From positions 930,001-994,000 of the forward strand of contig JAMWBK010000005.1 in the NCBI GenBank assembly GCA_029953675.1: a DNA stretch of 64,000 nucleotides. Reading direction: 5' to 3'. The stretch is from Rhodosorus marinus. Its lineage: Eukaryota; Rhodophyta; Stylonematophyceae; Stylonematales; Stylonemataceae. Shown piece by piece: positions 23,050 through 34,711 of the stretch; position 1 is the stretch's first letter, and every line of letters begins with the position of its first letter. Under the pieces are notes generated by a model, which was given only the letters and a program-made list of their open reading frames with translations, did not search any database and was not told the DNA's origin. The position numbers and the translations under genes were made by a program.

Positions 23050-25918
23050 CCAACAGCCCAAAGTAAGGATCAGACACTCAAAACAACAGCAGCAAGTTCC
23101 CAAATACCAATAATATAACCTCCTTCAGGAAGTTCAGGGCGCAATCTCGTCGCTCCGAAGCACGCCAGATGCCAGCGCAGAAACCACTGCTTGTTCTGGC
23201 CTCCAAAATCTGAACCCAAAGGAGTTGTTCAACTCCTCGGCGTGGGTGTTCGTCAAAAAAACAACGCTCTCGCCGCCCCGAACCCAGTCCTATTTGTACT
23301 CGCCCTTTCCCAAGTTCACCAGCAAAGTCCTCACCTCCACGGTGGCTCCCCCACCGCGGCTAATATTCCCCCTATCCGTGGTGAGAAAAGCTAAACACAA
23401 AAGAAACCCCCCCCCCCAAAAAGGAAAAAAAGGGTATAAAACCAAAATCCTCCCCCGCTCCCCCTCCCCCTCCCCCAAAACGAAACAAGACTCTGGAACA
23501 AAAACCAAAAAAGAAAAAACCTGCCCGATCCCAAAAACAGATACAACACTCAGTTGTTAAAACTTCCCGCCCCTCCCGCCCCAAAAACCCTCCCCAACCC
23601 CACAATACTAAAACCCCTTACCGCTCCCACCTCCCTCCCCTCCCAAATCATCCAAACAAACTTCCCACTATATATACCTCCCGTCCTTCCACAAGGGCCC
23701 CCCCCCAAAAAAAAAGGAAAATATCCTCCCTCCTTAATTTCCAAATTCAATAAATCCTCTGCTCTCACCGCCGTCCAGAAAACACCCCCCGCAACTCAAA
23801 AGCGTTTTACATCCAGTAAAGATCGGGAAGGAGAGAGAGAGTGAGTGTCGTCTACCTTTCTGAAAATGGAACTCCAGCTTTTTGGGACAAAAAATCAATT
23901 TCTAATTAATTTCTTTCGGTGCTGTCACCGACGGTGGGTGGGGAAAGCTTTTGATACAGTTTTCAATGGTGGACAGGATTGACGCTGAATTCTGATACTT
24001 TTTAAACTGGTGATCTACTGTTTTGGAGTTTTTTATTGCGGGCTTTGATTTTGATGCTGACAACGATGGATTTTTTGTGTTGTTTTTTGCGGAAAAAAAT
24101 TCAGAGAAATCTATTTGGTGATTTGTGGAATGTAATCGATGGAATAAAATAGTTTTCCAGTATTTTTCGTCATGTTTTTATTGTAAAAATAAGCTAGAGG
24201 CGGAATTATTTTTATGCTAGATGTGTTTTTGTTTTGATATATTATGAAGTTTATTTATTATATACAGAGTAAAGTAGATGTTTTTTACGCTTGTGGATTG
24301 TTTAGTATGAGTGAATTGTTTTTAAAATTGTGTTGGGAGGGATTTTAAATATCTCGATTGGCGGAGGGCCCCATGGGGAGGACTGGATTGGGCAGAGTGA
24401 GGCTGCTGAGGGACAGGTCAGCCATGGACGGGCACCTCGTATACAAAGCAGTCCGGAGGTTGACCTCTAACAAAAGAAAGGATGAGCTGACTCCAGAAGC
24501 ACAGGTCACAGGACAGGAAATGTGTTTGATACGGCGGCATTGCATTCGCGGATAGGTCTTCGGCACACGAGCTGGGTGAGCTCTCAGGATTGGGATGAGA
24601 TGAGCTGCTTCTTTTTGAGGACAGGCTTGCGTTTGATCGTTGTGACTCGTTACGAGCTGACCTGCTAGAATTCACAGTGGTCATTGCTGTGCTGCATGGT
24701 TTGTCCTCTTTTGAATTGCCTCCACAGGCGGCGCCGGGATCTACGGGGCTACCGACGAGGGATCTAATGACCTTATGCTGCGCGCATAAATTAGGTGGGC
24801 AATCGGACTTGCCAAGCAATCGCACGGAACTTTGCTCGCGGATTGAGGGAGCTCGTAAAGTTTGCGATTCTGTAACTGGCGAGATTCAGAAAATGCCAAC
24901 AACTAGGTTCGCCAAAAACCGGATCAACTCGTCAGGTCTCTAACCAAGCAGCCAAGCTTAGGGTTGTTCGTCGACACTCGCGATGTGAGGGGCTCACAAG
25001 CGTCGTGGTAAAATGCACTTTTGAGAACGTATATGCGACAGCCCAGATATTTTGTCCAGTATCTGATGAATTCGATTTCCCAGCTTCAGGAATGTTCGCG
25101 CAACGCCAGCTCTGGAACGGCAAGGAAAAGTGAGACCATGCATGATTTTACAAGTATCATGTATGGACGGAAAGACAAGCCAAGGTTAAACACCGTTGGA
25201 TCCTCTCCGTCCTTTTTCCTTCAAACATGGAGTCAGAGGAGGGAATGCGCGTCCGTCATCTGAGTGAATCCGCCGGGTTGCAACCTCAGCTAACCACGCT
25301 CGGTATTCGATGAATTTTCATGCTCTTATTTTTCCTCACCGACTTTGATGGACGTTTACACTCTCCTCATAAGATCTACCATTAGAAGACATTACGGCCA
25401 GCTAAGGGCCCCATCCCGCAACCAACAAACCGACTTCAAAACCAACACTCCGTCGCACCCACAACCGACCGCAACTTGGGAGCCGAGGGGTTAGGGCAGG
25501 TGTTAATACTTTATTGGAAAAAAACAGATTTGCACAGTGTCGTGTCAAATTTTAATTTGTGTTCGCGTAATAATCTTAGCGAATTGGATGACGAATTGGT
25601 TTGGATCGGGCTGATATCTGCTTTTTTGTTTAGTTTTTTGAGTAAATCCTCAACTTTTCCTCGAAAAAAGATCGGAGCGCTAGGGTTTGGTTAGTATGGA
25701 GTAACTTTTGGGTAGTCGGAGGGGTTGGGAGGGAGATGGGAGAAGAGGGGAAGCATTGGTACCGTTTTGGGACATGTTATGAGTAGCTGGGAGGATAATC
25801 TGTTGTTACCTTGTTGGTTTTGCTTGTTCTCTTTTGTTTGATAAAGAGGGTGTCGTGATTTTTATTATTATTATCTTGGGGTGGTTTTCTGGGCCTAGTT
25901 TATTTTTTCGCGTTGATC
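23050..25918. other. Intergenic region with strand-asymmetric C-rich and T-rich blocks
   Basis: From about 23190 to 23820 the plus strand is very rich in C and A (several runs of 6-10 C). From 23860 to 24340 it becomes T/A-rich with almost no C. Around 24360-25260 the base composition becomes gene-like, and a Ser-rich minus-strand frame exists at 24825-24418, but no family, splice chain or start is convincing. I cannot exclude a small unrecognised gene at 24350-25260. Confidence 0.4.
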
Positions 25919-26633
25919 ATGTTGAGCGGGGCTGGTCGTCGTCCGTTGTTCGTCCCGGTAGGGGGAGCAGCGCTTGGTAAGACTGGTAGAAGCCGGGCTG
26001 CGTGCTATTGTTCAATTGGAAATCATGTAAAGGAGGCTCCTCTTACGCTGCATACGACTGATGATACGAGTATTAAGGTGAGTTTCGGCTAGGTAGTAAG
26101 CAGAGCAAGTCCGTTTTCGATGATGGAATGGTATTGAACGTTTCGAGGAGGTTGCTTTTTCTCATTGAAACTGTGGGTGACTTCTTTCGGCTTTTGCAGA
26201 TTCTGTACCCGGTTGAAAAGGGAGAAGAACTAATCAACGCGGTTAACTCGCTGATCTTGACCTTCAATAACATTAAAAACGCGGCTGAAGACGGAAAACG
26301 TTTTAAGGGAGACAACCTGGAGTACTTCTTGGAGCACGAAAATGTCAGATTCGAACTTCAGTGCAATCCAAATCTGTTCCCAGAGCTAGTCCACGCCAAG
26401 GTAGGAGCTTCCACGAATTCCAACGGCCGTCTTGTGTTGCATCCCACTGTTCAAAATTGCCTTGCGAGTTCGTTTAGCGACTTATTTCTTGACGCAAAAG
26501 AGCTCACGTCCATTCCGCGCTTGAACAGGTCTACGTAAAAGCGGATGACGGGCGCTTGTGTGTTTCTTCCATGGCACTGCTTCCCAAGTTGATAGAAAGT
26601 GTGAAGCTGTTCAAGGCGCAACAGCAACTCTAA
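25919..26633 (+). CDS. Unidentified 154-residue protein, possibly organelle-targeted, 3 exons
   Basis: Exons 25919-26077, 26200-26400 and 26529-26633 join in phase and end in a TAA. The first 35 residues are rich in Arg, Gly and Ala with no acidic residue (MLSGAGRRPLFVPVGGAALG, then KTGRSRAAYCS), as in mitochondrial or plastid presequences. The remainder is a compact alpha/beta-looking domain: a strand-like ILYPV, a helix-like EELINAVNSLILTFNNIKNAAE, a strand ENVRFELQC, then VYVKADDGRLCVSSMALLPKL and a final helix ending KAQQQL. I do not recognise the family. It is convergent with the GRP94 gene, whose stop codon lies about 170 bp downstream. Confidence 0.65.
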
Positions 26634-26804
26634 AGATCAACAAAACAACAATCGGTGGTAAAGAGCGGGTGAAAATGAAAGAAAGATGAGGGAGTTTTTT
26701 AGTAAAATCATGAGGTCCTAAATGAAGTCCAACTTCATAGCATGAAGCCTCGAACGCAAATGCAAAACAAAAGGAAAAGCTGACCGGGAACGGAGTTCTA
26801 CTTT

Positions 26805-29800
26805 TTAGAGTTCCTCCTTGTCCGCAACTTCTTCTTCTATTTCCGTATCATACTCCTCATTGGCAAAGTCGTCTCCCTCAAGATCAATACCGTCATCGTC
26901 ATCATCAGCGTCATCGCCGAAGCCCATCGGAATATCCCCAAAGTCGATCGGAACCTCCACCTTCTCCGGCTCATCGTCGTCGACTTTGGTCATGTCTGGC
27001 ATCGGCGGCTCCTCAAAGGTTGCGTTTGGATCCATTCCCAGAGTCTGCGCCATCAGCTTCGATATTCTGATGCCATGGTCAGTATGATCATGGAGGTAGT
27101 ATCCAGAAGCCACAAGCGCGGCATCGTACAGAACATTTATGATGTCCGCGGCTTTCTGCGACTGCGGATCCCTCTCGATGAGCATGTTCAACCCTTCCAC
27201 GATCGGATGATAGGGGTTAACTTCCATAACTTTCTGCTTTGGTACGGTTTGCACTGTATCAACAAAATCATGTTAAAAGTTGTCAGCTCAGATCACCGTG
27301 AAAAGATGGTGAAGGATGGGTTCATTACCCTTTTCGGGATTCGCCAAAGCCTGTGCTCTCATGACCGTCTCCATTCGCGCTGTGTATCCAAACTGCTCGG
27401 ATGATAACGCACAGGCTGATCTTGTGAGCTTCATCGACGCCCGGACAGAGCTCACCTTGTCGCTGCCGAGAGTTTCTTTCATGAACGTTAGGAGCGATTT
27501 TATGGACTGCCTCCCCCTCTTCGCCTTCGTACGAATCACTTCATCGTCCTCGGAACCCAGACGGAAGTTGTCCTTTGCAACAGCCATGAGCTTTGTGCCT
27601 TGGAACTCCTGGTAGTACTGCAGCAAGAACTCGTCCACGGGATCCACAAGATAGATGACTTCGTACCCCAAGTCCACCAGCTGCTCAGTGAAGGGAGAGT
27701 TCTTAACAGCATCCAGCGACTCCCCACTGTGGACGTAGATATAATCTTGGCCTTCCTTTGCGCGCAACATGTAGTCTTCCAGAGTCTAAGCGAAGTGAAT
27801 AGCCGCAAAACAACGAAGTTGTCAATACGAGCCGTGCCATAGCTCTTCCAAGGTCAACGCAAATATTTTGCTGGCTAACTTACGATAACATCATTGGGAT
27901 CCCTCAGTGCAGTCTTGGAGCTCTTGAAACGAACGATTTTCGCCAGTCTGTCTCGGTTTGCAACATCCTGAACCAGTCCCATCTTGAGTGTGGCTCCATA
28001 TACTTTCCAGAAACTGCACGGTGAGGAGTGAGATGCCAACCAGATAAGATCTCCGCCGACAAGGTCACAAATTGAACGTGCAAACTTACTCAAGGAACTG
28101 TGACCCGGGCTTCCGCGGATCATCTTTTTCTGGCTCATAAGGTTCCTTGTCCATCATAATCTTGATGGCCTCGAGAGCTTTGCGGAGCAGTTTCTTCTTG
28201 ATCGCGGTGAGACTCTTTGACTGCTGAAGTGTCTCTCGAGATACATTTATGGGGAGGTCATCCGAATCGACAATACCAACGATCATGGAGAGCCAAGCAG
28301 GGAGTAGACCATCTTCGACCGTATCTGTCACAAGCACTCTCCTTACGTAGAGCCTCACGAGATCCTTCCTCGTCTTCTCTTCCACGTGGGTTAGTGAACG
28401 AATCGGCTTCTTCGGGATATACAGCAACCCACGAAATTCGACGTCACCTTCAGCCTTGAAGTGAATGTACGTCAAGGGCTCCTGTCGTTTCGGAAGGATC
28501 AGGAACAGCATTAGAACGAAGTCTGTGAGAAACCAAGCCGACGACAATGATTTCGGATTCATAAGATCGTTCTCCTTGAAAACTCTTGGATGACCGCTTG
28601 CAAGCTTGCAGACGCACCTCATCAGTCTTGGCAATAGACTTGAAGAACGAAGTGTACTCCTCCTCGGAGATTTCCGACGGGTCCCGAGTCCACAAAGGTT
28701 TGACGTCATTGACAAGGCTCCAGTCGTACTTGGGAGGAGCTTCCTCCCCTTCTTTTCTTGTTGGATCCTCTTCTTCTGAAATAATTTCCTCATCATCTTG
28801 CTCAGCACCTTCCTCGTCCGTAACATCTTCGTCCTCCGGAGTCTCAGCGTCGACTTCACCATTAGTGCTTTCATCGCCCGTACCTGTATCAATGACTGCC
28901 CCTTCCTCTTCCTCTTCCGGTTCTTCCGGCTCTGGAACCTCCGGAACCTCCTTATAAACGTAGATTGGGAAGACAATGAATTCTGAATACCTCTTAATTA
29001 ACTCTTCCAATAGCCCAATGTCCAGATATTCAGCAGCATCTTCCTTCACTTCCAGAATGACCTTCGTTCCTCGTCCTGGCGGGCAGAGAGAAGGCATTAG
29101 CTTCCACGATCTTCGGGAGACATGTTGGCCTATGTTATTAATCTTACCGAGGGGTTCAGAGTCATCCTCCTTGATCGTAAAGCCTGAGTTTGTTTTGCTC
29201 GACCACCTCCATTGCTTTGGATCGTTATTGTTCTTGGATACGACCGTAATCTTGTCGGCCACGAGGAAAGCGGAATAGAATCCCACACCGAACTGTCCGA
29301 TGAGGTTAGCGGTGTCAGCGCCCCCCCCGGACTCGAGGTCCTTGGAAATTTGCTCAAGAAACGCGGAAGTTCCAGACTTTGCGATCGTGCCCAAATTATT
29401 GATCATGTCCTGCTTGGTCATGCCCACTCCACTGTCCTCCACCGTAATTGTTCTCGAAGACAGGTCGACTTTGATCTTGATATGTAGATCTTCTCCAGCT
29501 ACGAGAGCACTGGAATCAGTGAGCGCCTGAAACCGGATCTTATCGATGGCATCATTCGCGTTCGAGATCAGTTCCCTCAGAAAAACGTCCCGGTTTGAGT
29601 ACAACGAGTGGATCAGAATATCCATCAAACGAGTTACCTACAACATCAGCGATATCAAATGATAATGAGTTGACAGCCCAGCAAATCAAAACCCTCGGTC
29701 ACAAAAACTAATACCCGGTTGTTTGCACATACCTCAGCCTGGAACTGGAAAGTTTCCACTTTCCCTAAATCCGCCCTCACGGGTGACACCCCGCACACAA

Positions 29801-29855
29801 GCGCGGTTGAAAGCAGCGCCACAGACAGTCTCCAGAACACTGAAGATCTCGCCAT
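26805..29855 (-). CDS. Endoplasmin/GRP94 (ER HSP90), 7 exons
   Basis: ATP-dependent chaperone of the ER lumen. Exons (minus): 29855-29733, 29637-29148, 29075-28618, 28481-28090, 28013-27884, 27785-27329 and 27253-26805, giving 832 residues. A signal peptide (MARSSVFWRLSVALLSTALV) is followed by the GHKL ATPase domain with ELISNANDAIDKIRF, EDSGVGMTKQDM and GQFGVGFYSAFLVADK. A long Glu/Asp-rich linker (about 75 residues, from VPEVPEPEEPEEEEEG) precedes the middle domain (EGDVEFRGLLYIPKKP, INVSRETLQQSK). The C-terminal dimerisation domain contains NPYHPIVEGLN. The tail is acidic and ends ADKEEL. The charged linker and ER signals separate it from cytosolic, plastid and mitochondrial HSP90s. KEEL is the same ending as in UGGT. 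Confidence 0.96.
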
Positions 29856-31245
29856 ATTGAAGAAAGACTACTTGGGCCGGCCCCAAAGAAAGACCCGGGC
29901 CACCGCAAAGATCGCCGACTCAAGCTGATTAAATCGGGACAAAAACGAAAACAGAAAGAAAAGGAGCTCAATGCAAAACAAAAGTGGTCAACCCCAACTA
30001 AACCAAAGACAGACTAAACCCTTGCGTGCGCCCTCCTTCCTCCCCACCTCCCCACCTCCCCACACTAACGCTCCGGCCGTAACCCTCTACATACCGATCT
30101 AAAAACAGCCAACGGACAAAAGAAAGAAAAACGAAAGCATCCTCTAGACGAGTCAATCAGTTTAACAAATAAAGACTAGATCAATCAATCAAATCTATAT
30201 ATCTTAGAAATATACCGAGAAATATTGATAGATACAGTCATTATGGGCGACTGCCAAATCGTGGTCTCGATATCCAATGAGCTGCTTGATTTTTCTTATA
30301 AGCCAATTAGAACGAATTATTGGGTATCTTAGATCGTATTTTGTCCAATACAGTATCGATTATACGACTTATGGTTGTTTTACGTTCAAAACATTATATT
30401 TATTTTTACATGATGATATAACACGTATCCAATCGTTGTTCTTAGCACGTTCCATAGGAGTAGCTCTGGGATGGTGGTTGGACGGCTTTTTCTTCTACGT
30501 TTCAATCTTTTGGTTGTTAGTGATTGAAATAAGTCATTAATACATGAAAAGTGACTGATTCTTTTGAAATACCTGTTTTTGACTGACAGTTTGCTACACG
30601 GCTACAGCGATTCCCGCGGTCGGGGGCAGCTCCAATGGGGTGCAGGCACCAGAGAGCGACCTAATGTGTATGTAGAGTAATCTATACTGTGGAATCCATC
30701 TCTACCAGACGAATAAGCCTAGTCCCTCGGCATCCATGTTTTCTGAATCTGGACGTTTCGGGTTTAAGAAAGTGCCTCCGCCTTGTTGAAGGATGTGGAT
30801 GTGGGGCATGAAGCTGGACATTTGGCCGGGTTCTCCGGTGAAAAACTGGTGAATAAGGCTTCCATTGAAAGTATTATTCTCTTTTTACTGTCAGCGTGTA
30901 CTCCAGGTTTCCATCGTCCAATTGTTTAGCATGTTGCTTGAGTGCTCTGCGCTTTAGACCCGGCCTAAGTTCTAGTACCTCGCCCCTGCGACAAGAACTA
31001 GCAAGAGGACTCCCCAGTCCCCTTCAATGTCCTCAGCTGCGAGCAACTCGAAGCGAGGTACCTCCGCAGCGACGCGAGCTTTGGACGCAAACGCATCCGC
31101 ATTCATTGGAATGCGGGACAGCCCTTCAGCCTACGCTTTTGAGTAAACAGTGCGCTGAGACGATGCCAAGCCCGCTGGAGGCGAAACCGGCTGAAGGCGC
31201 TTGAGAGATTCTGTGTGTGGTTTTGAGATCAGTAGGAGCCAAAAC
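29856..31245. other. Intergenic region without recognised gene
   Basis: C-rich near 30030-30060 and AT-rich from 30120 to 30560. An AT-rich open frame at 30277-30540 is hydrophobic but has no supporting features. The 30960-31200 part is GC-richer and leads into the metallopeptidase gene. Confidence 0.45.
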
Positions 31246-33049
31246 ATGAATTCTATTCGGCTGTTGAACGTCGCTGATGGCGAGGTGCTGCCTCATCGAA
31301 TGGCACTTGTGCATGGGGTAGCAGTCGGGTGCCACCGGATTCAAGTACGAGTTCGTGGAGAGCACGTGGGAGACTCGAAGGTTGTGCATGACAGATTCAA
31401 GACTGTCTTTATGCTTGAAGATGGACATAATGCGGTTAGTGACCTGTTCAACCTGCTCCTTCTCACGAGAACGGAAAACGGATAACCTTTGATTGCCTTC
31501 TGCTCTCTGGACCGGTACGAACAGGTGGACCTTGTCGGTCAGGTGATCCAGGAGAACGACGATCGATCAGAGCTCTACGACGCAGATCACTTGTCATTCA
31601 CAGTTTTTCATAAGCCGATTCTGGGGAGAAGGGAAGTACGCCTTCACTACCTCATGACGACTGACTCCGATGGAACGTTCCAAGCCCCCCCAGGTGAACC
31701 CAACGACCAGTATACCGGGATGATGCGGGTGAGAACTATGGGTTTGGTACTGCAATTCGAAAAGCTAAACAAGCATTGTAGAGGATTGTGTCCTTTCTGA
31801 TGAGCTGACCCATGATCCCCTGTGCTGTCTATCAATTTGTGCGGTACTCCCTCTGACATTCAAGATGATCCAGCTGGCTACTGCTGAAATGCTCAGAGCA
31901 TGGTTTCCGGACCATCCTAGGACGACCTTCAAGATCTCCGATGATGTTTATGAAACTGTGCTCCCACTTACGAAGGCGGAAGCATGGGAAAAGGATGGTC
32001 ATGCCCTTTGGGGTCTAGTGAATCGCAATTTATCACTTCGAAACCCAGACCTCATCAACCTAGGAGTAAGGATATTTTACCAAAAGAAAAACGTTGGTGA
32101 TCAGTCCCTGCTCGGAAAAGGAAAAGAACTGACTGGCTTCCGTATCTGATGGGCTTAGGTAATGTCATTCTCAAAATGGAACGGAGAAAAAGCTCTGGCG
32201 CATACGGCTTTGGGAGGAAACTGTACTGCCTTGTTCGGTGGAGCCAGCATGTTCACCTGGCCGACGGACGTGAACGAGATCGAGAGTCGGTTTTTGGATA
32301 ACAGAGACATTGACCGCTCCGTAAGCTTCAAGGATGGACCAAGACAGGGTCGATGGGGCTCTGCCTCAACAACTATCGGGGCTTGTCTCCATGAGCTGGG
32401 ACACTGTCTGAACTTACCCCATCCTGGTGGGCGACTTAAGAACCTGGGAATCATGGCTCGTGGCTTCGGTAAGCCCATCAGGCGAATATCGGAACCAGGA
32501 CGAGAGTTTTTGCTAATAGCATCACCTTCCGTGATCGAATCAGACTTCTTGAATCGCGTTTTCGTATTGGAGGAAAACGGCCGGCCTCTGCAGTTGGGCG
32601 AAGTCGAGGCGTACTTCGACAGAGGGTCTGCCTGCAGGCTGTTGTATCACCCCTTCTTGACTCAACGCGAGCCCAGAAACTGCCCCAAGATGTACATTGA
32701 GCGGGGTACAGAGGATGTCATAGTAACCGCCGATGACGGGATTAGACAGGTCGCGTTTTTCGTCAACAGCGAGAACTGCGGCCACAAGGAGTTTGCGCTA
32801 ATTGATAATCCACCAAAGATGGTCAGGCTTGCGAACAAGGTATGTCCAAACGCTGAACGTTCAAAAGCAAGCTGGGAGCGTTCCCGTTGAAACCAACCGC
32901 CCCCCCCCCCCTCGCTCTTCCCATAGGACGCTCTGAGAGACGAGTATGACATCAAGAAAACCAACCACAAAATGAAAATATCTGTAGTAGACTCAAACGG
33001 CTACATCTTCGGGTTGTTTCTGAAGGATATACCTCTTCAAAGAAGCTGA
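31246..33049 (+). CDS. Putative zinc metallopeptidase of the YIL108W type (Pfam Metallopep), 5 exons
   Basis: Exons 31246-31434, 31525-31728, 31865-32065, 32159-32839 and 32927-33049 give 465 residues. The zinc site HELGHCLNLPH (HExxHxxxxxH type) lies near the middle, preceded by a short GACL helix start. It follows the conserved-looking stretch GGASMFTWPTDVNEIESRF. The N-terminal region (SIRLLNVADGEVLPHRMALVHG and FMLEDGHNA) and MIQLATAEMLRAWF agree with the fungal YIL108W/C607.06c family, a poorly studied group of putative peptidases. No signal peptide is visible. The last exon is followed at once by a partial duplication of itself. Intron 4 contains a C13 run. Catalytic activity and substrate are inferred only. 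Confidence 0.78.
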
Positions 33050-33123
33050 CTAGATTCGTCAAAAAAAGGTTGTTTCTGAAGGATATACCTCTTCAAAGAA
33101 GCTGACTAGATTCGTCAAAGGCA
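33012..33123 (+). repeat. 56-bp tandem duplication spanning the metallopeptidase stop codon
   Basis: The block starting GGTTGTTTCTGAAGG at 33012 is repeated at 33068, with a period of 56 bp. The first copy contains the last 13 or so codons and the TGA; the second lies in the 3' untranslated region. The copies are identical for about 50 bp, so the event looks recent. Confidence 0.95.
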
Positions 33124-34711
33124 AAACCAGAGAATTCTTAGCATTACAAACCCCACATCAAACTAGTTTTGGTGACTAGAGCCATGATCGTGCCAACAGG
33201 TCGTTAGCAGTTGCACACTGAAACAGTATTGAACTGTCTAGACGTGCCGAATCACTCCAAGGATCATTTTCCAGGCTTTCAGAAAGAGCCATGACGGGTG
33301 ATCGAGAGACTAAAACTGAGAGAGGCGAGCGAGTGCAGGATCGGCTGCCGCGTCTAGTCCGGGTGTTGAGTCAGCATGCGAAATCTCTGCAGTTTCTGCG
33401 TTTCCAAGTCCCCATCCCATAGCAATTCGAGTGCAACCGTGCAGTCCCGCTCGGTTTCCCCGCTTCGTGGAAGATCACGTTGTGACTTTGTTCTACATAC
33501 TCAAAGTGATCCCTTCAGTAGAGTGAGCTAGCACGTGTTGCCAGCCTGAGGTTTGCATGATATAGTGCAAATTCCTCTCGCGTCGTCGCTGGGAATTTTG
33601 TTCTAATAGCGGAGCGTCATACTCGGGCAACAGTACAAGCACTACACTTAGTACGACGTACTAAATCCAATGCCATCGTAAGCGCATCATCTCCGCCAAC
33701 TCCTGGTAATCCTTTCCCCTTAGAGTACTATCGGAACGAGATGTATCATAAATAAAAAACAATTATAATGATTACTCACAAAATATATGAAGAGATATAC
33801 CCACTATAGTTTCTTAGGAAAAAGCTGTAGCATTGGACTGACGAAGGAATCTGGTCCGGATAGATATCTTCAATCAACTTAGAAACCGTTGTGATCTTGA
33901 AAATATGTAATAATACCGAATGTGCGTACGAATAGTCCTAAAAGTTTCCGCATATAAAGATAAAACTTACAAGAAATAGACACAAAAAAGGATGATACAA
34001 ATAAACTATACTCAAGAACCCACACATTCAATCAATAAAACGTCATAAGAAGAAAAATAAATGCAATATCCTATCAATAGCGGTCAATGATTGAATCCGT
34101 TTTTACCGGTTATTGGAGCGTTATGTAGCCTTTTTTTCCTTAGTGTTTTTCTAGTATTCGTTCAGTTCACATTTTAGTGTGTTTTTGGGAAGATCGGCGC
34201 AAAGGCGAGCGTTACTGAGATTTCACAGCTTGTAATATCGTTTAAGAGTCAGAATTTTATTCAGTCTCTTTGCCAGTATAGAGACTGACTACACTGTTTC
34301 CCTTCGTATTTGAACAAAATTAGTTTTAAAACGACTGACTCTGCGGAAACTCGTTCATGCTTTTGTTTTTTTCGCAGCTCGCATTTGAGGAAATGCGATG
34401 TGAGAAATATATATTGAGAATGTTGGCGAGTAGCTTGCCGGGGGGGGGGGGGGGGGTGGGGGTTAGGTCAAGGAGATTTCTCCTTTCGCCGGTGTTGTTT
34501 ATGGGGAAACAAAGCTAGTGCTATGATACGGAGTGTAGAGTATGTCGATAGAAGCAACAGGCAGATTTGTCAGATAGTAGTACGAGTGCCTCTCGTAACA
34601 ACTGAAATTCGTCGTAGGAACGGTTGACACGGGTGGTTTTTGCGGTGGGTGGATTGGTTGTGTTTATTTTTCTTGGAACTGGCTTGGGGGTTTCTCTCTC
34701 TGTGCGCATGA
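33050..34711. other. Intergenic region with poly-G tract
   Basis: No recognised gene. A/T-rich from 33740 to 34100. A run of about 17 G followed by more G lies at 34441-34463, and a purine/pyrimidine-biased leader precedes the F-box gene. Confidence 0.45.

Noticed and set aside
26805-29855. Plastid or mitochondrial (TRAP1-like) HSP90.
   Set aside because: The signal peptide, long acidic linker, acidic tail and KEEL ending fit ER GRP94.
30277-30540. Hydrophobic 87-codon frame.
   Set aside because: AT-rich DNA yields hydrophobic frames by chance; there is no splice, promoter or family support.
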